This document shows, piece by piece, positions 32,819 through 44,767 of a stretch of 64,000 bases of DNA; position 1 is the stretch's first letter, and every line of letters begins with the position of its first letter. The notes beneath the pieces are model-generated. The model saw nothing but the letters and a program-made list of their open reading frames with translations, did not search any database and was not told the origin of the DNA. Source of the DNA: Pestalotiopsis fici W106-1 (taxonomy: Eukaryota; Ascomycota; Sordariomycetes; Amphisphaeriales; Sporocadaceae). The DNA is taken from NCBI RefSeq assembly GCF_000516985.1, contig NW_006917105.1:62001-126000 (forward strand), read 5' to 3'. The translations under genes were made by a program, and so were the position numbers.

Positions 32819-34076
32819 AAGACGGGCGTTGTTTCGATAGAGGACAGAGATTGTACTTTAGGCATATCGTAGTCCTATTGGCGTGAGGGCCGAAATCGTC
32901 AATACAGGTAGGTCGCTCTCAAGCCGCTGAACTTCAATGGATTGCTTTGATTGATCTGAAGAATCCATGCTGGTGTATCTCCGCTTGTTGCGTTAACAAA
33001 CTCCAAGCATCACAAGCAAGCCAGGTCGCTGGCGTTGCCCAACCCAATCAAGGAATGAAGCCCATCTAGTTTTGGCGGCCACCGCTGTAATAGTCAAAGC
33101 ATAGCAAACGGCTGCTAATCTTTGAACCATTGAAAGTAAAATTTCGAGTATTTCGGTGGTGTTTTGATCTTCTATAATGTCAGAGTAACATATCTGGACA
33201 CGATGTCAAAGTTCAGTTCGTATTTGGAAGGGACGAATGAAAAACAGCAATTAATGATTCACTTATCCTGACAAGTCAAGCACTCTCGATGTCATAAGAA
33301 GATGACATAATGCTCAGTCTACGATGAACTTCAAACAGACCACGCATGGGGCACGGCTTGTTCACGGCCAGAACTCTTGTAACAAACATTGCTTTTGACG
33401 CCTTTGCCCGTGGGTAGGAACTCATTGCCACATGATGGTTTGTATTTTGTACTTACCTCAGTGCTGCACGCCAGTGTGCTGACAGCTTTAGAATGCATAA
33501 TCTACCATGCTACTGCCTTGATTTCTTAAAATATATTCCCGGGATATCTGCGTCGAGGTTAATACCAGAGTATACTACCTAGTAACCTTACCCTGATGAA
33601 GCTGTGAAGTGATACATTTCATCGTTGTGATTCGAATTCAATGGTGACAAGCATAATGCGGTTCAATTGTGCGGGGCAGTCGGCGTGGCGGGGTAGTTAC
33701 ATATGTACCTACCTTGATGTACCTACAATGCAACTTTTAGTTTGTACTCGGTACCATGTTTCATTCGATGAGTCCCGTGTTTACTAGGCGAATGGCTGGA
33801 GTCCTGACTAGTCCTGACAAGCACCAAGTACAGAATCGGAAGTCTGCAACTGTCCAGGTGTCGGGCGTGGTGGACTAAACGTTCATCTGATTAGAGTCAA
33901 CATTTGAAGTCGCCGATTTAAGTTGTGCACAACATTCCATTCCACGACAACATAAAAACCTCCGCTGGTGATTTGAACAGTGTTCGGTCTCGTTATGGTC
34001 GCGATCAGCCTATAGCAATAATCCGACCTCGGCTCCCCTGTTTTCACCAGAGCGTCGGACGCCGCCAAGAGTCAAG
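32819..34076. other. Intergenic region upstream of chitinase
   Basis: This 1.26-kb stretch is AT-rich in places. It carries repeated TACCTAC/GTACCTAC words around 33699-33733. No gene is seen. Confidence 0.5.
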
Positions 34077-35382
34077 ATGATGACCTCGCGATTCGCCCGC
34101 AAGCTATCTCTTCTGCTTGTGGCCATGATATTTCCAGCATGGCCTGCCGCTGCAATTCTTCGTAATATTATGTATCTGACCGGGTGAGAAAATTTCTCTT
34201 CGAACATCAATTGATCGTATTTACTGTCTCATTAGCTGACGCGTTTTCATAGACAACATCCCGTGATTTCTGACCCAAGCCTCAGCTCACAGATCACACA
34301 CGTTGTTCTTGCTTTTATGCAATCCTCAAGCTTCAACTCCAACGGGTCTCAGACGGATTGGCCCATCTTCATGTCGGTTAACGACACGCGCAGAAAGTTT
34401 CCTGTTGACACCAAGATCATGGTTGCCATAGGAGGCTGGGGCGATACCGAAGGCTTTGACGTGGCAGCACGTACCGAACAGTCTAGACAGAGATTCGCTA
34501 GAAATGTCGCAGCCATGGTGGAGTCCACTGGTGCAGATGGTGTCGATATCGACTGGGAATATCCAGGGTACGCATAGACTTCCCTCTTGCTTATGATGGG
34601 TTCCTTCTAACAGAAATAGCGGCAATGGGGAGGATTACAAACAAGTCCCCAACGCGGAGAAAGCCTGGGAGATTGAAGCATATCCTCTGTTATTGTCAGC
34701 TGTTCGGAACTCTCTGGCTCCAGATAAACTGCTCTCGGCTGCAGTTCCTGGACTAATTCGCGATATGCTCGCCTTCACACCCGCGGCCTTGCCGTCGATC
34801 ATGGACTCTGTCGACTTTCTCAATGTAATGACCTATGACCTGATGAATCGGCGTGACAGTATCACCAAACACCATACCGGCGTTCAGCTGTCACTCGATG
34901 CCATCAATCAATACGCTTCCAACGGTGCCCGTACTCAAGATCTCAACCTGGGGTTTGCATTCTATGTGAAATATTTTCGAATCGCCCCTGAACACCATGA
35001 CGTGTGTCGCAAAAGCCCAATTGGATGTCCCTCTGGCTTGATGGAAGATCCCAGAACCGGCGCAGACCTGGGAAGGGCTGGAGGGTTTAGTTGGCATGAT
35101 GCCATACCCGAAGAAGTCAGCACATCGTTCGCCAAAGCTTTGAGAGACGGCCAATATGACCCAGACCATGGCGGGTTTTATTACTTTGATGAGGACGAAG
35201 ACCTGTGGTGGACATTTGATACACCAGCTGCCATCCTGAACAAGTTTCCTTCCATCGTCAAATCCAAGGGGCTCGGTGGTGTATTTGCCTGGGGACTTGG
35301 CGAGGACGCTCCGGATTTCAAGCACCTGCGCGCACTCATACAAGGTCTCCAGGGATTGTCATCTGATAGAGATGAATTGTAG
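34077..35382 (+). CDS. GH18 chitinase, secreted
   Basis: Endo- or exo-acting chitin hydrolase with the glycoside hydrolase 18 TIM barrel. Exons 34077..34183, 34253..34567 and 34614..35382 encode 396 residues. A signal peptide (about residues 1-26: basic MMTSRFARK then a leucine-rich core ending in AAA) implies secretion. The catalytic motif DGVDIDWE is at residues 131-138 with Glu138 as acid/base. The substrate-binding strand KIMVAIGGW, the conserved VMTYDLMN segment with a Tyr that contacts the N-acetyl group, and the late barrel strand GGVFAWGLGEDAPD are all present. There is no chitin-binding module, and the length suits small single-domain fungal chitinases. Two in-frame Met codons open the gene; the first was used. 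It may act in cell-wall remodelling or attack on other organisms' chitin. Confidence 0.92.
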
Positions 35383-35804
35383 ATGAGATTACCCTAGCGA
35401 GAAGTTTTACGCTTATGTTGTGCATATTCTTGGCGAGCCATTGCGGAATTGCCAACGTTTAGACAGTGTATATAAATACCATTCCTATATTCGATATGTT
35501 TTTCCTGGTTGCTTACTTATACTCGTACGCGTAACAAAGTTTTATTGCTTTGATATACTTAGATAGCACCAAATCCGAGTAATATACATTCTTGCAATGC
35601 TATATAACTATTGAAAGGGAAGTTATTGGGAAGTGTGAAATTCAAAGCCGGGGTATTTCCATCAAAACGCCAGTTTCATTTTCCCCATTGACTCATAAAA
35701 TTAACCACTAAAGAACGAATCCAAACGAGTTCTGGGTGAACAGAAAGCCAGCACAGTGTTGACAATGGGCCTTCTTGGGGGTTACATATTGGGGAACGAT
35801 TGAT
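35383..35804. other. Convergent intergenic region
   Basis: This 422-bp AT-rich stretch lies between the convergent chitinase and MARVEL genes and is likely occupied by 3' UTRs. No gene is seen. Confidence 0.5.
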
Positions 35805-36399
35805 TTATGCGCCAGCATAGGCACCGGGTTTGGTTCCAGTAGCTGGTGCATTGTGTCCGCGACTGCGGAGAGCCTCCAGGGCATCCACGACTGTCAGCAC
35901 CATGAACAAGGCCCTGTCCAATTTTTGTTAGCCATTTGTACCACGCATCGGACATGTATCGATAAGTCTCACCAGAGAAAGAACCCAAAAGCAATCGCGG
36001 CCTCCTCGGAACCACAGTATGTATTGGCACCACAGCTGTATGGGCCACCAACAAGCACAGCAAGCGCAATGGACCCGGCAAACCAGAAAATGGTGGTGAT
36101 CACGTTGAGCACCAGAGCAGCAAGTTTATGGAATATGCTGGTCATGTAGATCGGAGTAATGCCAACGTATGCCAGGACCAACAGCGACCAGACCGAGTTG
36201 AATACCATAAAGTTGACTTGAGATGGCGAACTTGACCACCAACCCCAGTGGAACCAACTAGCGACTACATGGCTACTGTCAGTAATGAAATCGGGTGTCG
36301 CTGCCACGGTAGGAGCTTACCATATGCTGTAAGGCCTAGTTCAATGATGGCAAATACAGCTGCCACAGCATGGACAATGGTAAGCCACGAGAGACCCAT
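35805..36399 (-). CDS. MARVEL-domain-type tetraspan membrane protein
   Basis: A small four-helix membrane protein of the kind annotated as MARVEL-domain proteins in ascomycetes; precise role unknown. Three exons, complement(36321..36399), (35973..36264) and (35805..35913), give 159 residues. Helices are seen at about residues 5-25 (WLTIVHAVAAVFAIIELGL), 43-65 (VNFMVFNSVWSLLVLAYVGI), 73-98 and 116-135, with a short Cys-containing loop (GGPYSCGANTYCG) before the last helix. The last junction rebuilds GFFLWALFMVLTVVDALEALR, which supports the model. The C-terminal tail is short and hydrophilic. Such proteins are thought to organise membrane domains or vesicle cargo. The start at 36399 begins the first helix directly, as in relatives. 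Confidence 0.8.
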
Positions 36400-38302
36400 T
36401 GCGCCGAGATTACACTGATGCAGTAACGATGAGGAAGATTTTAGGATACCAATAAACAGGACTGAGGCTTGGGGTTCAAAGCGTTGTTCGAGGCGTTGTA
36501 GGTATGGTTTGGGGAATCAATGCACTCATATAAAAACACTGATAGTCTGGTGGACTTGATTAGCCTTTATTCACTCCGATCCAAAGCCCAGTCACAACAC
36601 ATCCGAAAAGCCGCAACGCAGTTTGTTAGGCGTGGCGGTGATGACGTGGGTTATCGACCACGCGATGTCTCAATTCTTGGCAGCTGCGTTCACGCATAGT
36701 TGGGGAATGGCTGCTCGTGGCCATGATCTAAGGCAGATCGTCTTTTAGCGAGGGCAACTAATGATTGGCTTGTAGTCTAAGCCCGGACTCTGGGCTGCCG
36801 TGCGTTGCGACAAGCTCACAGAAGCGAAATCTTCTCATCGAATGGAAAGACATGGGCAACCTTTGACGACCACGTCATGTAGCGGGTATGACGTCGCTTT
36901 TGCAAGCTACTGTGTATGGGTGGGTGTAGGGTGTAGGATGCAGGGTGCTGTCCCGTCTGAGTCTGCCCTGTTGAGCCTGTGACTACCTTAATCTAGGGGG
37001 GTATTGCGGAACAGGTCTGGCCCAGGGCTTAGCTTTCGGCTACCTTTGGCAGGCAAACATTTGATGCATGCATGTTAATGTAGATGCCGTGGACCTACTT
37101 AAGGATTCTTCGTCATCACCAAGAACCTGCACAAGAAGTCAAGATGATCTACACGTTGTTTCACCAGGAAAATGCCTTCACCATCTTATAGATACACTCA
37201 AACTTTCACCGAAGGACTTCTCAAAGGACTGCAAAGTCAAACAAGCTTTCCTCCATGTAACCTGGCAGCCTAAAGAACATCGATGCCGAAAGTAGCACGA
37301 TTGAGCTCGAGATCACGTCCCTTACTTTCTCACCAGCATTGTCTTCTAGGTTCCGGCTGCCGGTAACTGCTCAGTCTCTTCTTTGGGTATTCATTACTTC
37401 GTATGGAGGTTTGAATTGTTGCCTGTCACGGTCTTCTGCTTGTGTCCCTTTTTAGTGGACACGGGCGGATCTTGCCGGTCTGCATCTTGTTATTTGGCTG
37501 TTCTCCTGAGTCCGTGATCCATTGCCTAATGTACTAGTGTTGGTGCCTTATGCTTAAAAATATTTGCGTTCTTCCCTTGCAGGAAGAGAACTCCAGTGAT
37601 CAACACATCGCGAAGGTTCACCATATGTCCGTAGGTCGATACCTATGCAGCTCAATGTCTGTTCAACTATGGCTTCGAAACGCCTTTGTCGATGCGATTG
37701 TAAATAGAAAATTTCCTACTTACATGCATGCATCTCAATCTTACATCTTTCACGGACCATTGGATGGTAGCTAGTAGTTGGCCGTGACATCCAACTTATG
37801 TACATGGGACAGTAGATACAAGTGTGTACGCGGAAGTCTGCCACACAAGACTTTTCACAAATATCCGTCCGTTGCATTGCGGCCCGCTATCAGCACCCCT
37901 GTAAGTCCCATCTGGTCGCTGGACCACCAATTGATTAGTTGGCTTCACTGGAGCCCATGTCTCTGCAAAAGTCCGCGGCCGCGACACTAATTAATCATAT
38001 TCGCGGTGCGTGGATCCTGGCTTTTAAGAAAATTCTGCTCGAGTTTCTTCCTTACAACCGGGCCGTGCCTCTTTGATTTCGTTCTTCTGTTGTTCATTCA
38101 TCCGACGACAATATGCCTTTCTGCTGACAGGCGACTCGTTCCTCCAGAGTAAGGTTGCCGCACCATTACTGCCGGCAAGCATTCGCAAGCATTGGATAGA
38201 CTGCTCTCGGAGCTACGGGTCTGGTGCTTGGCGCGTGGTGCAACCAACGTGCGATCGCAAGTACTTTTGAGGCACTGTTGGCCAAGAGGAAGGGAAGGAA
38301 AC
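36400..38302. other. Gene-poor intergenic region
   Basis: This 1.9-kb stretch lies between divergent genes. Open frames up to 75 codons have no protein-like character. No repeat, RNA gene or transposon fragment was recognised. It is more than is needed for two promoters, so a non-coding transcript or decayed sequence is possible. Confidence 0.45.
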
Positions 38303-40054
38303 ATGTCAGCAGAAGAACTTGGAGACTTCATCCCTGGCACTCGTCGCCTCTTTGATGAGCACGGCAAGAACCTGCCAGGCGACAAGCACTTGCTAAAGCA
38401 TGGCGATGTAGTGCTCGTCCCGCAGCCTACAGATTCGCCTGACGACCCGCTGAACTGGAGCCTCTGGCGCAAATCATGGCATTCCGCATTGGTATTGTTT
38501 GTCGTTGGTCTGACGGCAGCAACGTCAAATGACGCCGGGTCTGGCAGTGATGGTGTCAACGAAGAATATGGTATCAGCTATGATGTTTTCAATACCGGTG
38601 CCGGCGTGCTCTTCGCCGCCATCGGCTATTGGTGCTTGTTAAGCTCGCCTGCTGTCCACCTGTACGGACGCCGCATTCTCTATCTGATAGGGATGCTGTA
38701 CCTCACTGTTGGCAGCATCTGGTACGGCAGAATTCAAAACACTGCCGACACCATATGGTGTCAATTATTTGTTGGGGCCTCGGAATCAGTTGCCGAGGCT
38801 GTGGTTCAGGTTTCACTTCTTGACATCTGGTTTGAGCATCAAAATGGCACGTCACTGGGTATGTATACGCTGGCGACAGCGGTCGGTACATACTTGGGAC
38901 CTCTTATCGCCAACTACATGGCAGATAGCTACCTCGGGTGGCGTTGGATTGGGTACATGGGCGCGATATTTGGTGCTGGCACCTTTATTCTCCTTTGGTT
39001 TGGTCTGGAAGAGACTGCATTTCATCGGGATAGGTACTTGACCGACAATGGTGATCGCTATCTGATTGCTAGCCCTCCTGCCCATGAGAAGACATTGCAA
39101 CATGCCTCCGCCGGCGGCACGAACGACATTGAGAATTCGCCCATGCCCAACGTGCCTTTGACTACTGGCACTGATAAAGATACCAAGCAAAAGGATGCCC
39201 TAGCATCGGAGTCAGGAGCAGACAAGAGCGAAGGGCAGCATGCCGGTCACCGTCTCTCGCTGTCTCAAGCGCAGCCGAGGACCTACTGGCAACGGATTCA
39301 ACCGATTACCCCGGCACCAAATTTGAGGGGAACCGGCGCAAAACAATTCATCACACGTTTGTGGCACACTATGCGGGTATTTACATTTCCAGCTGTCTGG
39401 TTTGCAGGCCTGCAGTGGGGATTGCAAAGTGTTTGTCTCAGCTTTTACCTCACGGTAGAGGAAGACAATTGGTATGGCCCGCCGTGGAACTACGGAGATG
39501 CCCAGGTCGGCAATATGAATATACCTTGCCTGATTGGCAGCGTCATTGGTTGTTTCTACGGCGGATGGTGTAGCGACACGTTCTTAATATGGATGACCAA
39601 GCGCAACCGAGGCGTGATGGAGGCTGAATATCGACTCTACCTCATGTTCCTGTGTCTTTTTATTTTCCCTGCGGGCATGTGGCTGTTCGGCGTCGGGTCA
39701 GCACGCGGATGGGACTGGCCTGTGCCGTATGTCGGGCTTGGTTTCATCGGTTTCGGGTACGGTTGCGCAGGTGACTTGAGTATCACATACTTGGCCGATT
39801 CGTACCCAGACATGGTTCTCGAAGGCATGGTCGGGGTTGCGGTCATCAACAACTCCCTTGCACTTATCTTTACATTCGCTGCAAGTTATTGGATCGACAC
39901 AAGCTTGGAGAATTGTTTCATTGAGCTTGGAGCAATTAGTTTCGTGGTGATTGGCTTGAGCTTGCCCATGATCATTTGGGGCAAGAGGTCCAGGCGATGG
40001 ACTCGATCGAGATATATGAAATTTCTGGAGATTCGTGACGGATTTTCAAAGTAA
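38303..40054 (+). CDS. MFS transporter, DHA1/HOL1-like
   Basis: Predicted plasma-membrane major facilitator with about 12 helices; substrate unknown. A single exon of 583 residues. The N-terminal tail carries the family's DSPDDPLNWSLWRK, leading into helix 1 (SALVLFVVGLTAATSNDAG). HLYGRRILYLIGM is the loop 2-3 motif and helix 5 has ATAVGTYLGPLIANYM. A long hydrophilic central loop (about residues 255-345) is rich in Asp, Ser and His. The second half starts at RVFTFPAVWFAGLQWGLQSV. The start at 38303 (ACATGTC) was preferred to an upstream in-frame ATG at 38192 because the conserved tail begins there. It resembles the HOL1-like fungal transporters more than the DHA1 protein at 6.6-8.6 kb, and the two are not recent duplicates. 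Confidence 0.9.
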   Translation: MSAEELGDFIPGTRRLFDEHGKNLPGDKHLLKHGDVVLVPQPTDSPDDPLNWSLWRKSWHSALVLFVVGLTAATSNDAGSGSDGVNEEYGISYDVFNTGAGVLFAAIGYWCLLSSPAVHLYGRRILYLIGMLYLTVGSIWYGRIQNTADTIWCQLFVGASESVAEAVVQVSLLDIWFEHQNGTSLGMYTLATAVGTYLGPLIANYMADSYLGWRWIGYMGAIFGAGTFILLWFGLEETAFHRDRYLTDNGDRYLIASPPAHEKTLQHASAGGTNDIENSPMPNVPLTTGTDKDTKQKDALASESGADKSEGQHAGHRLSLSQAQPRTYWQRIQPITPAPNLRGTGAKQFITRLWHTMRVFTFPAVWFAGLQWGLQSVCLSFYLTVEEDNWYGPPWNYGDAQVGNMNIPCLIGSVIGCFYGGWCSDTFLIWMTKRNRGVMEAEYRLYLMFLCLFIFPAGMWLFGVGSARGWDWPVPYVGLGFIGFGYGCAGDLSITYLADSYPDMVLEGMVGVAVINNSLALIFTFAASYWIDTSLENCFIELGAISFVVIGLSLPMIIWGKRSRRWTRSRYMKFLEIRDGFSK

Positions 40055-40340
40055 TAGTCTACCAAGTCTAGAATAAGTCAGTAGCAAGGTGTATAGGTAT
40101 GTATTAGATGTAGTTGGTTGAGAGTAGGACTTCAAAAGTTACGTGAGCTTTTGAAAGTGAAACTTATCGTAATCACGAAAGGCAGGGGAAAATAATGATT
40201 TGTCGGCTACCATCTGTCGCTCAGGCTAGTAAATAATCAAACGCTACCTAATGATACAATTTGGCGGGTATAGAACTGGGGTCCTACAGCAACACAAACG
40301 GAACTGGAAAATCCATGATGAATCTTTGTCCTCAGACATC

Positions 40341-42188
40341 TCAGGCCACTTTCGCTGGATGCTGTATCTCCTTGCAATGATGAGCACCGACATCCATCTC
40401 CAGCCTATGCCAAGCATTTGCCAGATTACCCCTCAAGTTATAAATGCTCTTGTAGCATTGTGGTTGGGTATTGTAAGACTCATCAGTGGCTTTGACCACA
40501 AATGTCGTGGTCTTGGTCTGCGGGTCGATGCTAGGTAGAGAGCCATGGTAAGTCCACCTTTTCCAACACCACCTCTTGCTCCCTGTCTCCTCATGAGCAT
40601 CATCTAGGAATGTGGCTTGACCCCAAGTCTTCCCGTCATCAAGGCTGACGTCCACACGCTGGATTTCTCTGCCACCGCCGGAATAGGCATACCCTTGGAG
40701 CTCTATTAGCTCATTTTCACCATTCGGAACCTGCTTCTGGTTGTCACTATGGCCCAGATGTGCAGATTCAGCTGCCGGGATCAACCTCGCTCTCGTGATA
40801 GCACTTGTGACCGGCATCTCTTGGATCGACTTGTATTTGTCCCAGTCTAGGTTTTGCGTCTCGTTCGGGCCAAAGCATTTGTAGTCTCGACGCTGCCAGC
40901 TCGTAGAACTCTCCTCGTCTGATATCACTATCTTGTTGAGCCATTTCACACACCGGGCCGCCACAGTTCCAGGAACCACCACACGCACGGGAAAACCATG
41001 GTCAGGTGGCAGGGGCATACCATTCATCTTGAACGCCAGCAGTACGTCACCGCGCGGGTCGACTGCGGCATGGATTGGGATGCTTGCGCCATATGCTTCA
41101 AGCGCAGAGAACTGCACATGCTGCGCATCATCAGATACCTTGTCCACAGCGAGGCCGGCATCAGCTAGAACATCTCGAAGTCGAACCCCTTCCCATCTGG
41201 CACAGCTGATGGCGCCCACTCCCCACTGCAAACCGTTAGTTTTGCGTGCATATTTTGTCATGTCGTTCCGTCTGTTTCCAGAGCACTGGAGGACCGATGT
41301 GACGGTATGTTGCTGAAACTTGGACTTGAGATCTCCAACCGTGTAAAGCTTCACCGTCCCGTCTGGGAGCTCTATCGAGATGCTATGGGTGTCGCCAGTG
41401 GGGTCTTCAATGACGGGCACCCACATGTGATTGCGCACATAAAAGACTTCATTGGGCGTGAGAAAGTCGGCAGCGAGCTCTGCACCGCCTGTTTCGGCAT
41501 TACAAGGTTTGGCGGTCAGTTTGCGTAGTCTGGCATCGCGCTCTGGATCTGCCACAAACGGATCCTCGACAGCATCTATGCGCGGTCGGCCATCTTCGAG
41601 ATCGTCTGGATGAACCTTGCCAATGACGTATTGCTCGAGAATCTCACGCACGTAAGGCGTCTTGTGGATGGAAAAGATATCCCAGTATGGCTCTATACTT
41701 GAGCCAGCCGCACGGAGGATGACCTCGCCACCGGGATGAGCAGGGAGCCAGTCTGTTATATCGTATACTTTGTCCCCGTATATTATCCAGGGTCGGGCGG
41801 ATCTAGGTCCATGTTCCTTGATTTCTGCGATGCGGTATCTTTGCACCTTGTCGCTACCCTCTGTGCTGTCTATAGACTCTCTATTCTCGACTTCGGCTCC
41901 CATTGGATTGCGAGATACTGGCTGAGCAATAGAAAATATTGCCGTCAATAAGCTGCCACCAGCAGCCAGCATCCGGAAAGAACGATATCGGGCATGGCTC
42001 GCGCTGGGCTTGTTGGAAATTGACAGATTCTGGGGAAAGTTCGTCGAGCGGGAGAAGAAGCCGCAAACTGGAGGCGCATTTCGCACCCGTGGCTCGTGGC
42101 CATTTAGGCGCTGGTGTAGAGTTGGGCGGCCATGTTGATAAAGTCGGAGGAAATCGCGGACCAGCCGTGGCGAAGATGGTCGTGCCAT
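40341..42188 (-). CDS. Sulfite oxidase with cytochrome b5 domain, mitochondrial
   Basis: Oxidises sulfite to sulfate in sulfur amino acid breakdown, probably in the mitochondrial intermembrane space. A single exon of 615 residues. Residues 1-70 are Arg/Ser-rich without acidic residues at the start (ARPSSPRLVRDFLRLY), which looks like a presequence, and a hydrophobic stretch follows at about 73-90. The cytochrome b5 domain has heme ligands His151 (HPGG) and His175. The molybdopterin domain holds the Mo-ligand Cys302 in SVLQCSGNRR, plus FPVRVVVPG. A dimerisation domain (about 455-600) contains YAYSGGGREIQRVDVSLDDG. The domain order matches animal and fungal sulfite oxidase rather than nitrate reductase, which would also have FAD/NADPH domains. 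The 286-bp gap to the MFS gene is convergent. Confidence 0.95.
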   Translation of the reverse strand: MARPSSPRLVRDFLRLYQHGRPTLHQRLNGHEPRVRNAPPVCGFFSRSTNFPQNLSISNKPSASHARYRSFRMLAAGGSLLTAIFSIAQPVSRNPMGAEVENRESIDSTEGSDKVQRYRIAEIKEHGPRSARPWIIYGDKVYDITDWLPAHPGGEVILRAAGSSIEPYWDIFSIHKTPYVREILEQYVIGKVHPDDLEDGRPRIDAVEDPFVADPERDARLRKLTAKPCNAETGGAELAADFLTPNEVFYVRNHMWVPVIEDPTGDTHSISIELPDGTVKLYTVGDLKSKFQQHTVTSVLQCSGNRRNDMTKYARKTNGLQWGVGAISCARWEGVRLRDVLADAGLAVDKVSDDAQHVQFSALEAYGASIPIHAAVDPRGDVLLAFKMNGMPLPPDHGFPVRVVVPGTVAARCVKWLNKIVISDEESSTSWQRRDYKCFGPNETQNLDWDKYKSIQEMPVTSAITRARLIPAAESAHLGHSDNQKQVPNGENELIELQGYAYSGGGREIQRVDVSLDDGKTWGQATFLDDAHEETGSKRWCWKRWTYHGSLPSIDPQTKTTTFVVKATDESYNTQPQCYKSIYNLRGNLANAWHRLEMDVGAHHCKEIQHPAKVA

Positions 42189-44767
42189 TGTTTTGAGCTT
42201 GAGTCTTGTGATGAAGTCTTTGGGCGGTACTCATTCAGCTTGCGAAGGATGGATATTTCGCTCGTGGACAAATACCTTTATATATGAGTCCCATTCACAT
42301 TGCACATGTATCACTACCAGTTCGATTCGCTTCCCCTTGATGCGAGTCGAATCTATGCCTATTTGAACTGATTCCTGGGTTTGCGCCGGGAGCTGACGCT
42401 TCGCAAGAGTCTCTATCTTTGTCAGACTTAAAATGGCCGTCGGAGTAATTCTCGGATGTTGGCAAATTGAGGCTATCGCGGACCTCCGATCTAACGCAAA
42501 GGCCGTACCAGAGCGCGGCCGAAGTGCAGCGCAATCAAACAAATAGTTTAGGTGGTAAAAGTGATTCTCCACGGGCCACGGCTATGGAGATAAGGCAGAT
42601 GGGCCTATGCATCTTTCACAGTTGACCTGCTCCAGCATGGGTGAATGTACTCTGTTGTAGTTATTATGCAATGCCCGACATTCCTTTTCTGTATACGAAC
42701 CCGGTCAATGCGAGTGGAGTCTCAAGCCAGCAAATCCGGGGAAGCCCATTCTCCTTTGCAACCGTTGGCTTGGCGGCATTTGGCCGCCGGACCAGGGGGC
42801 TGAGCTTTGTTCGCATCGGGAAGGTTTCTGACGGGTATCCACGGCTGGAGTTCCGTTAGGAACCAGCAAGCCGCTTCCTCTAAACACTCCTCCACCTTTG
42901 CTTCAGCACAAAAGAAGACCAAACGCCAAAATGTTGATGAAACAAATTGCTTGAGGAAGTATCCAGCCACATCTACTCAACAATGCCAATTCCAGAGCAA
43001 TGTGCCTTTTTGTGCACAGACGGCATTCTCACTATATCTTATTACCTGGATGTTATGGGCCACAAATAGGTCAAACGCCATGCTACTCACCTGTTGGTCT
43101 GTATAATGTCCTGCCGACAATATGAATGAATGGCTTACGGTGGTGAGAGGCACCTTTGCGTGGGCCTGGAGGCCGTCATCAAGGGCGCCATTTAATTATG
43201 ACAGGCCAAATAACATACTGGATTGAAGGAGGTAATCATGGTTGGTTTGTCCATCCGGCTGGTGATTTATCGATACAAATGCAGCAAGCAGACTGCCTTG
43301 ACCGCGCCCCTTTCTATCTTCCGGAATGTTGAAAATCAATTGGATCGATCAACCTGGGTTGTGACTTGGCTTCACATATGGATCGTGCTCGTACTTGGGA
43401 GGTAGGTAGAGTCTCTAATCGTAACGGTCATTGTAGATCGGTCACATTAGCCCAACACTCAAACTCTGGTAAGATGAGAGGCAGAGACCTTGACGCCATC
43501 CGACTAGCCCTTGAACACCCTTAGTGGATGATAGGCTTCTCAAGCCGGTTCTTTGGGCAGTTGGCTGTGAGCTTTGCCTTAACACACATGTGACGATGAA
43601 TCTAGTAACCGGATGAATGGTTAAGCAGGCAGGGTACTCTACCAGTTCATGGGAAACAAGTACCATATCTTCACTGGAACCTTTGACATGTTTGTGTGGC
43701 GAAAACAAAAGGGACTAATAGTATTATGATACCTGTGGTTTTCGTGACAGTGAGATAGGTGATGGAAGATGAATTGACGTAACCTGGATTGTTTCCGAGC
43801 TGGGGATTTTTATGAAACATTTTGGATGATCTCTATATCGAGCGGGAGCATGGCCGACGGCGACCTCTACCAAAAAGAAAAAGTAGCGATATTTGTCCCA
43901 ATTTGTTACTGCTCCCAAAAGACTCTGGATCGGACAAGAAGCCGCATCCATTACCTATCTAGAATATCTAGAAGCAGACAGTCACATTAGCGTAAACTCT
44001 CATCTTCTGAGCCACAGAAAAGTGCCTCGTCACGCACCGCTGATCTTGCGGTGGACAGTGGGAAACGCTCTAGAAGCCCACCATCTGTTTTGCACCCTTT
44101 CTGCGCGGAGCGAACCAACCGCGCCCAGTCAAGTCAGTTTGCCTGGCCACCACTGTGCAGGACGTTTCGGCAGAGGGCCGACGAGCAAAAGGGCGACGAG
44201 TCGGGACCAACACACGGTCGGCGAACTCTATTTGGCGTCAGGCCCAATGTCGGTTGGTCGTGCCGGGTAATCATGGATGCCACTTATGCAGAACCAAAGC
44301 TACTCGCACTACCACCTTTTCGAAATGATGCAATCTAGATCGATCAAGGGAAAATGGTTATGAAAACCGTTCCAAACCCTCCATTTCTTCGCTTTTCAAA
44401 GTCGAATTGTCACAATAACATATCAATCGCGGAATCTCTGGGAAAAATATAAAAAAAAAAGGAAATCACACGCTGAGCCAGCCAATGTTCATATCATAAC
44501 TTCTTCGGACGAGGAGAAAATCGGAAGTCCTGCCTGAGTAGGCGCAGCAGCCCCATGGCACCGGTTATTACAGTCCCTCTTCCCCGCCGCGAAATGGAGC
44601 CCGAACGTCAACTTGAGCCGCTCGCTGGAAAGATTGCCAGTCTCGTCATTGGGCTCACAACGATCTGCTTATTCTCAAGTCTCTTGAGTTGGTTAACCCC
44701 AATGCTGACTCTAGACGAATCACTGCTAACGCTACTCGTAAGCTCAAAGAGTCCTTGCAATTAAACA
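42189..44767. other. Gene-poor intergenic region
   Basis: This 2.6-kb stretch lies between divergent genes. It has no frame above about 125 codons and no protein-like segment, apart from a frame at 44555-44761 encoding a hydrophobic stretch (IASLVIGLTTICLFSSLLSWL). That may be a missed first exon of the membrane protein gene to its right. Confidence 0.45.

Noticed and set aside
37068..37774. Short frames (75 and 74 codons) in the 36.4-38.3 kb gap
   Set aside because: Composition is not protein-like and no family is recognised.
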